A DNA stretch of 64,000 nt. Source: PALSA-243 sp049522755. GTDB taxonomy: Bacteria; Acidobacteriota; Terriglobia; Bryobacterales; Bryobacteraceae. Made by a program: the position numbers and the translations under genes. Shown here one piece after another: positions 41,853-50,827 of this stretch (the first letter of the stretch is position 1; each line of letters starts with the position of its first letter). A model generated the notes under the pieces. That model worked only from the letters and a program-made list of their open reading frames with translations, was not told the DNA's origin and ran no database searches. Location of the stretch: the NCBI GenBank assembly GCA_049522755.1, contig JBEKNN010000003.1, forward strand, positions 29,946-93,945, given 5' to 3'.

Positions 41853-42848
41853 CTATTGCGTCGCCGCGCCAATCAGAATCAACCCGCTCGTATACCCCGC
41901 CAACATCAGCGCGACATATTTGTTCGTCCCCGCCGGCGCCAGCCGGAATTCGTGCCAGATCAGCAGCCCCCACAGCGCCGCCACCAGCGTCGCGCCCTGT
42001 CCCAGCGCGTAGGAAATCGCCGGGCCCGCCACGCTCGATGCAATCACATTGAAGCTCAGCGCGATCATCCAGATTACGCCGCCGAGAATCCCGATCCCGT
42101 GCAGCCGCGCGCTGCCGCGGAAGTAATCGCCATAGGTAACCTTGCCCGCCCACATGAATATCGTATTCCACACGATGCTGCTGCCCAACACGCCCACTCC
42201 GAAAACCACCAGCGCGACGTAAGGCGTGAGCATCCCCGGAACGATTGGCGTCTCGTTGAAGTCCGGCGAAATGGAGCGCATCAATTCCGGATAGAAGAAG
42301 CCCATGATGCACCCCGCCAGCACCGAAAAGATCAATCCGCGCACGGGGCGTTTTCCGCCCGCGTGCGGCAGGCGGCGGTGCGCTATGGCCGACATGATCA
42401 TGGCGAACACAATCAGCGCCACCCCTGCGAATAGCAGCCGCGGGTCGCCTTTCGGCTCTTCGATGTAGCTTTCCACCGTGCCGATCGCCAACGCCAGCCC
42501 CACCCCCACGGGGAACGCCACCGAAAGTCCGGCCGCGCCGATTCCCACCACCAGCAGAATATTCGCCAGGTTGAAAATGGCCCCGCTGATCAGCGCCGGC
42601 CATACAAAGTGAAACGCCGCGCTGTGCATGTTCTCCCGCGCGCCCATGCCCGATTCGCCCCAACTCCCCACCGTGTGCGCGAAGACCAGGCCGAACAGCA
42701 GTACTCCGATGGAATAATCCCAGCAGAAGAGCTCGAACGGCCACTTGGCTTTCCCCGCGAGTTTTTGCGTGTTCGCCCACGACCCCCAACCGAGCATCGT
42801 GATCACGCAGAACGCGATCGCCACCGGCAAACTGTGCACAACGAACAT
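41853..42848 (-). CDS. GRP/RhaT-type sugar transporter
   Basis: 331 aa, ten hydrophobic helices. ITMLGWGSWANTQKLAGKAK, WDYSIGVLLFGLVFAHTVGS and the EAM-like second half match the glucose/ribose uptake and rhamnose-proton symporter group of the DMT superfamily. GGAGGAG lies 9 bases before the ATG. Imports a monosaccharide across the inner membrane; the sugar is not evident. It shares a TATAAATATG promoter region with the divergent DUF169 gene. Confidence 0.9.
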   Translation of the reverse strand: MFVVHSLPVAIAFCVITMLGWGSWANTQKLAGKAKWPFELFCWDYSIGVLLFGLVFAHTVGSWGESGMGARENMHSAAFHFVWPALISGAIFNLANILLVVGIGAAGLSVAFPVGVGLALAIGTVESYIEEPKGDPRLLFAGVALIVFAMIMSAIAHRRLPHAGGKRPVRGLIFSVLAGCIMGFFYPELMRSISPDFNETPIVPGMLTPYVALVVFGVGVLGSSIVWNTIFMWAGKVTYGDYFRGSARLHGIGILGGVIWMIALSFNVIASSVAGPAISYALGQGATLVAALWGLLIWHEFRLAPAGTNKYVALMLAGYTSGLILIGAATQ

Positions 42849-42873
42849 GGTGTGAATCTCCTCCGCTGGCGCC

Positions 42874-42883
42874 TATAAATATG
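42874..42883. promoter_or_regulatory. Shared A/T-rich divergent promoter region
   Basis: TATAAATATG between the divergent sugar transporter and DUF169 genes reads as a -10 box both ways (TATAAA on plus, TATTTATA on minus). Only 50 bases separate the start codons. Confidence 0.4.
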
Positions 42884-42898
42884 CCACCCTAAGAGTCT

Positions 42899-43606
42899 AT
42901 GCCCGACTATCCCGCAATTGAAGAGAAAATTCAGCAGGTGCTTGGCGGATCCCGCCGCCCCATCGCCATCGCGTTCGTCGATTCACCGCCCGCGGGCGTT
43001 GCCCGGTTCGAAGGCTCGGAACCTTCGTCGTGCAGTTTTTGGCGCCTGGCCGCCGCCGGGCGGACTTTCTACACCGTCCCCGCCGACCACCAGAACTGTC
43101 CCGTCGGCGGCTATACCCACAACCTGCTCGAGCCCGCGCGCATGCCCGAACTGCAGCAGACGCTGGCGCTCATGAGCGGCATCGGCTATATCCGCATGGA
43201 AGAAGTGGGCGGCGTTTTTCACCTCGATCAATCGGCGAAGTTCGTAGTTTACTCACCGCTCGCCGATGCCCCGGTCGCGCCTTCGGCGGTGATCGCCAGC
43301 GGTAAGCCAGCCCGGGTCATGCTGCTGGTGGAAGCTGCCGGACGCGCGGGCGAAATGTCGAATCTGCCGCTGCTAGGCCGCCCGACGTGCATGGCCATCC
43401 CGGCGGCCGTGGCCAATGGAGCGGTGGCCAGCTCAGGCTGCATCGGCAATCGGGTCTATACCGGCGTGGGAGACGACGAGTTCTACGTAGTGCTTCGCGG
43501 CGCAACCCTGGCGCGCGTAGCCGATGAAATCCCCACCATCGAATCGGCCAACCAAACCCTCACCACGTATCATCAGCAACGCCTCAGCGCCCTATCCACG
43601 GCATAA
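42899..43606 (+). CDS. DUF169 family protein
   Basis: 235 aa. Conserved Cys-containing blocks CSFW, DHQNCPVGGYTHN and GCIGNRVYTG, plus KPARVMLLVEA, are typical of DUF169, found in anaerobes, archaea and Acidobacteria. The spaced cysteines suggest metal or thiol chemistry, but no function is established. Divergent from the sugar transporter. Confidence 0.88.
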   Translation: MPDYPAIEEKIQQVLGGSRRPIAIAFVDSPPAGVARFEGSEPSSCSFWRLAAAGRTFYTVPADHQNCPVGGYTHNLLEPARMPELQQTLALMSGIGYIRMEEVGGVFHLDQSAKFVVYSPLADAPVAPSAVIASGKPARVMLLVEAAGRAGEMSNLPLLGRPTCMAIPAAVANGAVASSGCIGNRVYTGVGDDEFYVVLRGATLARVADEIPTIESANQTLTTYHQQRLSALSTA

Positions 43607-43637
43607 CTGCCGGTAGGGTATGCTTTAGCTTCCACTT

Positions 43638-43686
43638 AGTGCAGGCGGATCAAATCGTGGTCCAGTGCAGGCGGATCAAATCGTGG
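43638..43686 (+). repeat. 23 bp direct repeat ending in the GTGG head of an element
   Basis: A 23-base sequence (AGTGCAGGCGGATCAAATCG plus TGG) occurs at 43638-43660 and 43664-43686, three bases apart. The last four bases of the second copy are the GTGG head of family A copy 4. Confidence 0.85.
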
Positions 43687-43729
43687 CGCACGCACTCATG
43701 CGTGCAGCGTTCACACTCGTGTGAACGCG
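43683..43729 (+). repeat. GTGG-headed double palindrome, family A copy 4
   Basis: GTGGC, stem GCACGCA/TGCGTGC (loop ctca), stem GCGTTCACA/TGTGAACGC (loop ctcg). Between convergent genes. Confidence 0.88.
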
Positions 43730-43815
43730 CTGTGAAGCGTAGTGTGGCGAAGCGGCACGCGGTGAGCTTCGCTCGACCGCCCGGCAAGTTAAAGCACGCG
43801 CCACCTCACCACGCA

Positions 43816-44343
43816 TCACTTTCCGGCGGCGCTCAGTTTCTCCAAAGTCTTATCGAGACGCTCGATGCGATCCTGCACGTCAGCCAACTTTGCCTGCTCG
43901 CTCCGAAGCTGACTGGACGCGTCGGCTTCCGCTGCCTGGAGGGTTTGCAATTCCGCCGTTTGCGGCCCGATTTGGCTTTTCATTTCGGACAGCGCTCCTT
44001 GGAGTTCCTTGGCTTCGCCCTGCCCTGGCGTCACGGATGCGAGCTTGCCCTCCAGCTCTTGAATCGCCGACGCCGTATGGTCACGATTCGCCTCCGCCCC
44101 CGAGCGCCTGTCCCGCGCGGAATCGAGTCGCTGCGCGGCGCGCGCCACGGCGGCATCCTGCATCTGCAGTGCATACAGCGCGATCTGCACACGCTGCGAC
44201 GCCACTGTCATGGCCTCGATATCCTGCCGCAGCTGATGCACTTCCAGCAGGAGCGCATGCAGGGTATCCGGTTCCTTCGCGGGCGTCTGGCAGAGCCCAT
44301 TTGACGCCTCAAACAACATCACCGCAAGAGCAATGGTTCTCAT
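43816..44343 (-). CDS. Exported coiled-coil protein, unknown function
   Basis: 175 aa. Signal-like N-terminus (RTIALAVMLFEASNGLCQ), then heptad-type helices through most of the chain (LLLEVHQLRQDIEAMTVASQ, LRSEQAKLADVQDRIERLDK). Similar short periplasmic coiled-coil proteins are common in Acidobacteria. No domain recognised. Divergent from the BON lipoprotein gene; a CRP-like dyad lies between. Confidence 0.75.
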   Translation of the reverse strand: MRTIALAVMLFEASNGLCQTPAKEPDTLHALLLEVHQLRQDIEAMTVASQRVQIALYALQMQDAAVARAAQRLDSARDRRSGAEANRDHTASAIQELEGKLASVTPGQGEAKELQGALSEMKSQIGPQTAELQTLQAAEADASSQLRSEQAKLADVQDRIERLDKTLEKLSAAGK

Positions 44344-44372
44344 GTCTCTCCCTCAACGGTAGTGTTCCGCTA

Positions 44373-44388
44373 TGTGATGGACATCACT
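44373..44388. promoter_or_regulatory. CRP/FNR-family-like palindrome
   Basis: TGTGATGGACATCACT has the TGTGA-N6-TCAC(A/T) layout of CRP-type sites, and its core GTGATG-GA-CATCAC is a perfect palindrome. It lies between two divergent genes, 30 bases from one start and 125 from the other. Confidence 0.5.
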
Positions 44389-44512
44389 GTCGGTAACTGG
44401 CCACCAGTAAAGATAGGACCACAAAGAGGCGACAAGGGCGTGTGTAATGTAAGTCACTGCGGCCCCGCGACGTTGGCCCTAAATCTGTTCAGTACTGAAT
44501 CGAGGAAAAGAC

Positions 44513-45058
44513 ATGAAGATTCTCTCTCACCGGCCCGCATTACTGGCGATGGCTGCCATCGGAATACTTGCCGGGTGCTCACAGACCGCGAAAACGCCCG
44601 ACGTCTCCGCCAACCTACGCACGGCGCTCGATCAGGCCGGGCTGAAAAAGGTTTCCATCGCTCAGGATCGCGACAAAGGCGTTGTGACTCTGGGCGGGCA
44701 AGTCGAAGGCGACAGCGACAAGGCGCAAGCCCAATCCATTGCAACGTCCATCGCGGGCGGACAAGTTGTGTCGAATCAGATTGCGGTCGTCCCGTTGAGC
44801 GCCGCCAGCGAGGCCCGGAGCATGAATGCCGATTTGGATAAAGGCATCGAGCAAAATCTGGATGCCGCGCTCATTCAAAACAAGCTGCACAATCACGTCA
44901 AGTACGCGGTCAAGAACCACGTCGTCACGCTGACTGGCGAGGTCGACTCTCAATCCCGGCGCCGGGAGGCCGAAGGCGTCGCAGCTTCCGTTCCTAACGT
45001 TCAGCAGGTAGTGAACGAACTCCAGGTCAAGAATCAAAAGGCTACGTCCTCGCAGTAG
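44513..45058 (+). CDS. Lipoprotein with two BON domains
   Basis: 181 aa. Lipobox LAGC (MAAIGILAGC), then two BON modules: KVSIAQDRDKGVVTLGGQVE and VKYAVKNHVVTLTGEVDSQS with QQVVNELQV. OsmY-like BON proteins bind envelope lipids and help keep the periplasm intact under stress. GAGGAAAAG precedes the ATG. The CRP-like site upstream may control it. Confidence 0.92.
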   Translation: MKILSHRPALLAMAAIGILAGCSQTAKTPDVSANLRTALDQAGLKKVSIAQDRDKGVVTLGGQVEGDSDKAQAQSIATSIAGGQVVSNQIAVVPLSAASEARSMNADLDKGIEQNLDAALIQNKLHNHVKYAVKNHVVTLTGEVDSQSRRREAEGVAASVPNVQQVVNELQVKNQKATSSQ

Positions 45059-45136
45059 AGGACCGTCGCCCAGGGCCGCCATACCGCGGTCTCAACGAGA
45101 CACCACTAAGCGCCGCGTCCCCTCGCAAAAGGGATG

Positions 45137-46249
45137 CTACCAAACCGCCCGCCGCAGCGTCTCCGCTTTACTGGCGAGCGAGAACCGCGGCTCGGCCGGC
45201 GCCGTTCCCAGAATTTGCGCAGCCACATATTCCCCTACGGCCGGCCCGTGTTTGAAGCCGTGCCCGGAGCCTCCACCCACCAGCCATACATCGGCGCGAT
45301 CCGGATGTCGATCGAGCAGAAAATCTCCGTTCGATGTGTTGCCGTATTGGCAGACGCGCGATTCCGTGAGCGGCGCGTCGCCTAACGCGGGGAATCGCTC
45401 GGCGAGAAAACCGCGCGCCAGGGCGATGCTTTCGGCGGACACCTGTCGATCGCCGGCATCGGGATCGAACGCAGCGCCATGCCGGTCGAAAGCGAGCTTC
45501 ATGCCGCGATTTTCCAGGTTGGGAAAGCCGTAAGGGCCGCGCGCGTCGGTGTAATCCAGCCAGATCGGCAGTTCCGGCGGTGAAAAGCGGTGGTCGCCCG
45601 CGGGCGGCGCAAAGAAGAATACTTCCTGCCGCGTGACGAAGATGCGGCTTGCGAGAAAATCGGGGAACAACTTTGGCAGCCACGGGCCGCACGCGAAAAC
45701 CAAAGTTTCCGCGCCGATTTGCGGGTCTGGCCACTCTACGGATTGAACCGCATATTCGACCCCGCGGCGTACTGCGTCCTCCACCACCGCCGCCACCGCG
45801 CGGCGAGCCATCAACGCGCCGCTCTCGGGTTCGAAGATACCGAATATCTGTGCGCTCGAAGCACGAATCTGCGGATAGCGGCGCGCCAGTTCCGCCGCCG
45901 GAATCACCTCGTGCGGCACGCCGGCAGCGGCGAAAACCCGCAGCGTGTCCACGTTGTGCGGGTGGTCTTCGCGCGCCATCCAAAGCACGCCGGTCTTGTG
46001 AAACAGCTGGCCGGTTCGACCAAACAGATCCTGCCAGGCCGTCAGCGACCGCATCGACATGTGCGTATAGATTTCGTCCGCGCCGTACCCCATGCGGATG
46101 ATGCGGCTTTCGCCGCCGGAGCTGGCGCGGCTGTGCGCGGCGCCCCACGCGTCCACCAGCAGCACCGATTTCCCCGCGCGCGCCAGATGCCAGGCCGTCC
46201 AGGAGCCGAATACTCCCGCGCCAATCACAGCGACGTCGTAGCTCTTCAC
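45137..46249 (-). CDS. FAD-dependent amine/sarcosine oxidase-type oxidoreductase
   Basis: 370 aa from the GTG at 46249, which overlaps the stop of the upstream dehydratase gene (GTGA). Rossmann GAGVFGSWTAWHLARAG, SSGGESRIIRMGYG as in sarcosine/N-methyltryptophan oxidases, ACGPWLPKLF, and VWLVGGGSGHGFKHGPAVGE near the C-terminus. It would oxidise an N-methyl or secondary amine, or a D-amino acid. The Cys for covalent FAD in MSOX is not obvious. Confidence 0.92.
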   Translation of the reverse strand: MKSYDVAVIGAGVFGSWTAWHLARAGKSVLLVDAWGAAHSRASSGGESRIIRMGYGADEIYTHMSMRSLTAWQDLFGRTGQLFHKTGVLWMAREDHPHNVDTLRVFAAAGVPHEVIPAAELARRYPQIRASSAQIFGIFEPESGALMARRAVAAVVEDAVRRGVEYAVQSVEWPDPQIGAETLVFACGPWLPKLFPDFLASRIFVTRQEVFFFAPPAGDHRFSPPELPIWLDYTDARGPYGFPNLENRGMKLAFDRHGAAFDPDAGDRQVSAESIALARGFLAERFPALGDAPLTESRVCQYGNTSNGDFLLDRHPDRADVWLVGGGSGHGFKHGPAVGEYVAAQILGTAPAEPRFSLASKAETLRRAVW

Positions 46250-47184
46250 GGTAGGTTTCCCAACACTCGCCTCAAGACTTCCGGCGAGATATTGCGGCCG
46301 CACAATACGATCGCCGCCTTGCGCCCTTCGTACCGCTGCGCCTCCTTGAGATACGCGGCCACCGCCACCGCCGCGGCGCCTTCAATCAGCCAGTGCTCGG
46401 TTTCCAGCATGAGTCGCATGGCCGCCAAAATCTCGTCTTCTGAGACCAGCACGCTGCAGTCGATGGTCTTGCGGCAGTATTCCAACGTAACCGATTCCGG
46501 CTCCAGATTTCCAGCCGTGCTTTCCGAGATCGTAGGCCGCTCGGGGACATCGATGATCCGCCCCGCGCGCAGGCATTCATAAAGCACCGGCGAAGTCTCC
46601 GGCCAGCATCCCACAATTTCCGTCCGCGGAGACACGGCCTTATAGTATGTCCCGATGCCGCCGATCAGCCCGCCGCCACCCACCGCGACGAAGATCGCAT
46701 CGAGGTTCGAAACCTGGCGGTGCAGCTCGACGCCGATCGTGCCTTGTCCTGCGATTACGTCCCGATCGTTGTATGGCGAAATGAATACCCGCCCCGATTC
46801 TTCGGCGGCGCGTCGCGCGGCCAACTCGGCGCTCAGCGGATCGTCGCCCGCAGTCCGTATGCGCGCGCCCATCGCCTCAATGCGCTGAGCCTTGGCGGAT
46901 GAGACATGCGCCGAAACGAAGACCTCGGCTTCAATTCCGCGGACCCGCGCCGCAGCCGCCACGCCAAGTCCGTGGTTGCCGTTCGAGGCCGCCACCACGC
47001 CTCGCGCCGCCTGTTCCGGCGTCAGCAGCGCAATCTTGTTCGACGCTCCGCGCAGCTTGAAAGAACCGGTGCGCTGCAAATGCTCCAGCTTCAGGTAGGC
47101 GCCGGTTGCGCCCCATTGCTCCACCGGCGTCTCACGGATATAAGGTTGTACACGGCGGTAAGCCGCCTCAATGGCGCTATTCAC
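46246..47184 (-). CDS. Threonine/serine dehydratase-like PLP enzyme
   Basis: 312 aa fold-type II. PLP Lys in TGSFKLRGASNKI, SNGNHGLGVA, phosphate loop GGGGLIGGIG and a C-terminal CGRNIS. It deaminates threonine or serine, or racemises serine-type substrates; no ACT domain, so the catabolic/biodegradative form. The GTG start at 47184 is 2 bases from a family B palindrome and has no clear ribosome binding site. Coupled to the oxidase gene by a 4-base overlap. Confidence 0.9.
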   Translation of the reverse strand: MNSAIEAAYRRVQPYIRETPVEQWGATGAYLKLEHLQRTGSFKLRGASNKIALLTPEQAARGVVAASNGNHGLGVAAAARVRGIEAEVFVSAHVSSAKAQRIEAMGARIRTAGDDPLSAELAARRAAEESGRVFISPYNDRDVIAGQGTIGVELHRQVSNLDAIFVAVGGGGLIGGIGTYYKAVSPRTEIVGCWPETSPVLYECLRAGRIIDVPERPTISESTAGNLEPESVTLEYCRKTIDCSVLVSEDEILAAMRLMLETEHWLIEGAAAVAVAAYLKEAQRYEGRKAAIVLCGRNISPEVLRRVLGNLP

Positions 47185-47185
47185 T

Positions 47186-47227
47186 GTGGGGCAGCCAATC
47201 CTGGCTGCAGCCGGCTTTCAGCCGGCT
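47186..47227 (+). repeat. GTGG-headed double palindrome, family B copy 3
   Basis: Same two stems and loops as at 41723-41764. Again sits directly against the GTG start of a minus-strand gene. Confidence 0.88.
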
Positions 47228-47305
47228 CTCTTAGTCGCGCGGAATCTCGCCGCGCGGCGCGCCAAAGCGTCCCACGCAGCCTTATTTCGTAACCAGTTCC
47301 TAGCT

Positions 47306-48649
47306 TCATGGCAGCTTCCGCCGCGTTGGCTTGCTCTGATCCGTCGGGTCGGCGGAAAACACCAGCGTTACCGCCACCAGGTGCGTCTTCGCTTCGATCT
47401 TCGTCTCGGCTTTGGTCTTTCCCAGGTGATCGAAAATGCCGTCTTCACGCACGCGATCCAGAAAATGATCGGGATATTCGGGATTGAACGGCGCGCCTTC
47501 CTTGAGGCTCCATATGCGCTTCATCTCGGCTTCGCCTTCCAGGTCGAGACCGGTGAGGGTCAGCTTGCCCATAAGATATTGCGGCCCGGAATCTACGTGG
47601 ACATCGATATCGGCGGTCTTTTTCGCATCGTCCACCCGCCGCTCCGACGTCACCTTGACATCCAGGTATCCGGCGCGAAGCACCATCTTGCGGATGCGTT
47701 CCAGACCGGCGGCGATCAACTCGGCGTTGTCGACATCGCCCGTCTTGAAATCGCCTTCGGCCAGAAGCCGGTCCGCGGGCATCGGCGTGGGCGCGACGAT
47801 CGCGACCTTGCCCAAGTTGTAGACTTCACCCTCGTCGACGGTCACGTAGACGTGAACGCCCAGCACGTCCTTTTCCGTCTCCGCGCGAATTTTGGGAAAC
47901 GTCACGTGCAGCCGCCCGCGCTCCTCATAAACGGGACGAACGGCGCCCTCGAGAATCTGCCGGAAGTTGCGCTCCGTGTATGCCGAGCCGATTCCGGCGC
48001 TGGAAACCGCGGTCCGCAGCACGCTGCCCGGCACAATCCGGTTGCCCTCAAACGAGACCTGCGCCACAGCGGGCAGTTCCCTGGCCGGACGGAAGAGAAT
48101 CACAAAATGGTCCGGCCCCACCGAGGTCACGCTGGCGGCGATCTTGTCGTGCCTGCCTTTGGCGGCGAGATACTCTTCCACCCATCCGGCGTCGCGGTCC
48201 AGCGTGATCTGGTTGGTGGGCAGGTGGGCCATGGAAAAAAGCGGATCGTGAGAAATCAGCAGCTTTTCGATATCGGCGTCAGGCTCGCCAAGGTCTTCGA
48301 ATTGCGCCGGAAAAATGGACGTGGTCTCCGCCACTTGAAATGTGGCCGCGTACCCTTTACCCGCGCCCGCGGACGCGAACTTGTAGCCAACCGTTTCGAA
48401 CGCGCCCGATGCCGTGAGCCGGTCGCGCGCGGCATCGAATTCGGGGGCGCCCGCCACCTGTCCGATCTTGAGCCCGGCGACCGCGAGGATCTGCGCCGTT
48501 GGAAATATCTGGTTGCCCTCGACAGCCAGCGACTGGATGGGCCACTTATCCGGAACCGCCGCCGGCGCCGCCTTGGAGGCGCGTCCGCCGCGCGACTGCG
48601 CCATAGCGCAAGCCGCCGCCAGCGCCAAAGCGGGTAGAGCACGTGTCAT
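47306..48649 (-). CDS. POTRA-repeat outer-membrane-assembly-like protein without barrel
   Basis: 447 aa with a signal peptide (RALPALALAAACAMA). Successive POTRA-like units: IQSLAVEGNQIFPTAQILAV, VAQVSFEGNRIVPGSVLRTA, EVYNLGKVAIVAPTPMPADR and QYLMGKLTLTGLDLEGEAEM. The chain ends where BamA/TamA would begin the 16-strand barrel, so it is periplasmic. Such proteins recur in Solibacter-type genomes; it may bind outer-membrane protein clients. Confidence 0.85.
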   Translation of the reverse strand: MTRALPALALAAACAMAQSRGGRASKAAPAAVPDKWPIQSLAVEGNQIFPTAQILAVAGLKIGQVAGAPEFDAARDRLTASGAFETVGYKFASAGAGKGYAATFQVAETTSIFPAQFEDLGEPDADIEKLLISHDPLFSMAHLPTNQITLDRDAGWVEEYLAAKGRHDKIAASVTSVGPDHFVILFRPARELPAVAQVSFEGNRIVPGSVLRTAVSSAGIGSAYTERNFRQILEGAVRPVYEERGRLHVTFPKIRAETEKDVLGVHVYVTVDEGEVYNLGKVAIVAPTPMPADRLLAEGDFKTGDVDNAELIAAGLERIRKMVLRAGYLDVKVTSERRVDDAKKTADIDVHVDSGPQYLMGKLTLTGLDLEGEAEMKRIWSLKEGAPFNPEYPDHFLDRVREDGIFDHLGKTKAETKIEAKTHLVAVTLVFSADPTDQSKPTRRKLP

Positions 48650-48684
48650 AAGTCTTGCTTTGAGTATGACGCGATAGACCGCCA

Positions 48685-48727
48685 GTAGGGCGGACCCCCT
48701 GGTCCGCGGCCGACCCCCCGGTCGGCC
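48685..48727 (+). repeat. GTAG-headed double palindrome, family D locus 2
   Basis: GTAGGGCG, stem GCGGACC/GGTCCGC (loop ccct), then GGCCGACC/GGTCGGCC (loop cccc). The first stem is identical to the inverted fourth hairpin at 9241-9258. Confidence 0.85.
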
Positions 48728-48791
48728 TCTTCATGATTCGCATGAGGATGATCAAGGTGGGCGAATAGCCGTGTCCGTGAGAATCGGCTAA

Positions 48792-48821
48792 TTCAACCTC
48801 CCGAGCCCGACGGCTTATAAT
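48792..48821 (+). promoter_or_regulatory. Candidate promoter of the PqiA-like gene
   Basis: TTCAAC at 48792-48797, 18 bases, perfect TATAAT at 48816-48821; start codon at 48850. Confidence 0.5.
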
Positions 48822-48849
48822 CAATTCCATCACTCAACGTCACTCTTAC

Positions 48850-50133
48850 ATGAGCGGTTTCCGGCTTGTCGCTGGCGTGCTCCTGCTCGCCGCCGCCACT
48901 GTATTCACGTGGCTGACCATCGAAGGACTTTCCGCGCGGCGCAAGCTCAGGACCGAGCTGGCTGAGATCAGTCACGTGCGTTATGGGCTGCTCAACGCGG
49001 ATCGCTGGATGGAAAAGATAGTGCCCATTCTCCAGGCGAACATCGACGCGCTCGATTTGAAAGCGGCGAGCCGGGCGAGTCTCCGGCCGACCGTCGAGAG
49101 CGCCCTCTATCGCCTGCTGGACCAGGTCAAGGACAAAATGAGCGCGAAGAGTCCCCCGAGCGCCACAGGTGGCGCGTTCCTCGGCCAGGGAAATGCGCTC
49201 ATGGCGAACCTCATGGTGGGGATGCTCCGCCCGCACATTCCGGAGTACGCGGATGTGGTCCTGGCGGAATTGGGGAGCCCGGCGAACAAGCAGGCAGTCA
49301 AGAAATACATCAGGAGTGCGCTAGCCGATGGCGCCAGGAACACATTCGGCAACGTGGACATGACTTGGTATTCGTCCATCTTGAAACAGCACGGATGCGC
49401 GGATGCTACTGCCTGTCAACAGGAGCTCGGCGGTCGCATTCGTCAGGCGGACGCGAAGCTTGCATATTACTACCTGTCAGTGCTGGCGGCGAGCGCGCTG
49501 GCATTCATTTTGTTATTGACCGAGCGGCCGGTTCTGCGGCGCCCCGGCGCCATCCTGCTGTTGCTGTTTTGCGTAGTTCTGTTATTAGGCGGCGTGCTCA
49601 CTCCGATGCTCGAGGTGGAAGCCAAGATATCGCGGCTGAGCCTGACTTTCCTCGGCCAGCCGATCGTGTTTGGGGATCAGGTGCTGTATTTCCAAAGCAA
49701 GAGCGTGCTCGAAGTGTTCCGGACGCTGATCTCGCAGGGCAGACCGGACATGTGGATCGTCGGCGTATTAGTTCTGATGTTCAGCATCGTTTTCCCGACA
49801 TTGAAGATCTTCACGTCAGTCTTCTATATATATAAGCCGTCCTTACTTCGGCAAAATCGCGTTGCGCGATTCCTCGTCCTGGAGTCTTCGAAATGGTCGA
49901 TGGCCGACGTGATGGCCCTTGCCATATTCATGGCATTCGTCGCCTTCAACGGATTGATCGCCAACACCATGGGCGCCTTGAAGGGGACCAGCGCAGAACT
50001 GGCGATCCCGACCGACAGCTCGAAAATGCTGCCCGGCTATTACCTGTTCGTGGGCTTCTGCCTGGCAAGCCTGTTTCTTGCAAAGATGCTGGAACGCGGC
50101 ATCCGGACTTCGCAGGACACAGAACCCACCTGA
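48850..50133 (+). CDS. PqiA-like (paraquat-inducible protein A) membrane protein
   Basis: 427 aa. One N-terminal helix (FRLVAGVLLLAAATVFTWLT), a soluble segment to about residue 205, then four helices with PTLKIFTSVFYIY and the hallmark KWSMADVMALAIFMAFVAFN of PqiA domains. PqiA works with MCE proteins in lipid traffic, but no pqiB-like gene is adjacent. The long N-terminal soluble segment is unusual; standard PqiA has two paired helix domains and cysteines. Confidence 0.82.
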   Translation: MSGFRLVAGVLLLAAATVFTWLTIEGLSARRKLRTELAEISHVRYGLLNADRWMEKIVPILQANIDALDLKAASRASLRPTVESALYRLLDQVKDKMSAKSPPSATGGAFLGQGNALMANLMVGMLRPHIPEYADVVLAELGSPANKQAVKKYIRSALADGARNTFGNVDMTWYSSILKQHGCADATACQQELGGRIRQADAKLAYYYLSVLAASALAFILLLTERPVLRRPGAILLLLFCVVLLLGGVLTPMLEVEAKISRLSLTFLGQPIVFGDQVLYFQSKSVLEVFRTLISQGRPDMWIVGVLVLMFSIVFPTLKIFTSVFYIYKPSLLRQNRVARFLVLESSKWSMADVMALAIFMAFVAFNGLIANTMGALKGTSAELAIPTDSSKMLPGYYLFVGFCLASLFLAKMLERGIRTSQDTEPT

Positions 50134-50827
50134 CGAATCCGTCACACCGGACCGCCCGCGGCTGCCCGAGGTCGGTGCGCAGATTCCAATTACGGAAAGA
50201 TCCAGCATTAAATCCGCGTTCATCAATTCTGCGCTTCCCAAAAAGCACGATCACGCGACTTTGACATTTATTTTCAGGCCTTTTTGAAGCACTTCAGCCC
50301 TACCGCCCCCTGCAGCCCCAAAAACGTCTGCTAGCCTCAAATCGAGGTTTCCTCCGATGTGCCGTACCGAACATGCCAGCCAGCCGAGCCAACTCCCAGG
50401 AATCCACCCGGCCGCGCACTACCGCGGGCCAGGTCAAGTCCCGCTTCACGCCTTCACAGCCCCGCCGATCCCGGCCGTCGACACTCACATCCACAACGAA
50501 TGGCGCTCCGCCGAATGCGCGCCGAAGCCGTCTTCCGGGGACGCGGGCCTTCGCCCAAGATGGCTCGGGACCACGCCCCGCACACCCCCGCAAGCCGAAC
50601 AATCCAAACCTAGTTCCGCTAAATTGGGTTCGTTCCGTCAAAATCCGCCAACGCCGCCTCCAGCAGCCCGATACTACGAACGGGGTATCAAAGCATACCG
50701 AATCGCGGGGATTCAATTTGCGGTCGCATTCGCTACTTTATTACTGGGGAGGTACGCCCGTCGCCATCCGGTTCGGACAGCCGGGCTTCGGTGGCGCGGT
50801 TAAAATGCAATCTTCAGTGGAGCGTCG
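50134..50827. other. 694-base region without a convincing gene
   Basis: Open frames on both strands are Arg/Pro/Ser-rich and without domain signs. It contains TAAATTGGGTTCGTTCCGTC (50620-50639), close to a sequence at 29535-29552, and GATGTGCCGT at 50356, also present at 29789. A TAAAAT box at 50801-50806 probably serves the next gene. Confidence 0.6.

Noticed and set aside
47171..48637. 488-codon plus-strand open frame
   Set aside because: Antisense to the POTRA protein, which has signal peptide and repeated domains; the plus frame is Arg/His-rich without motifs.
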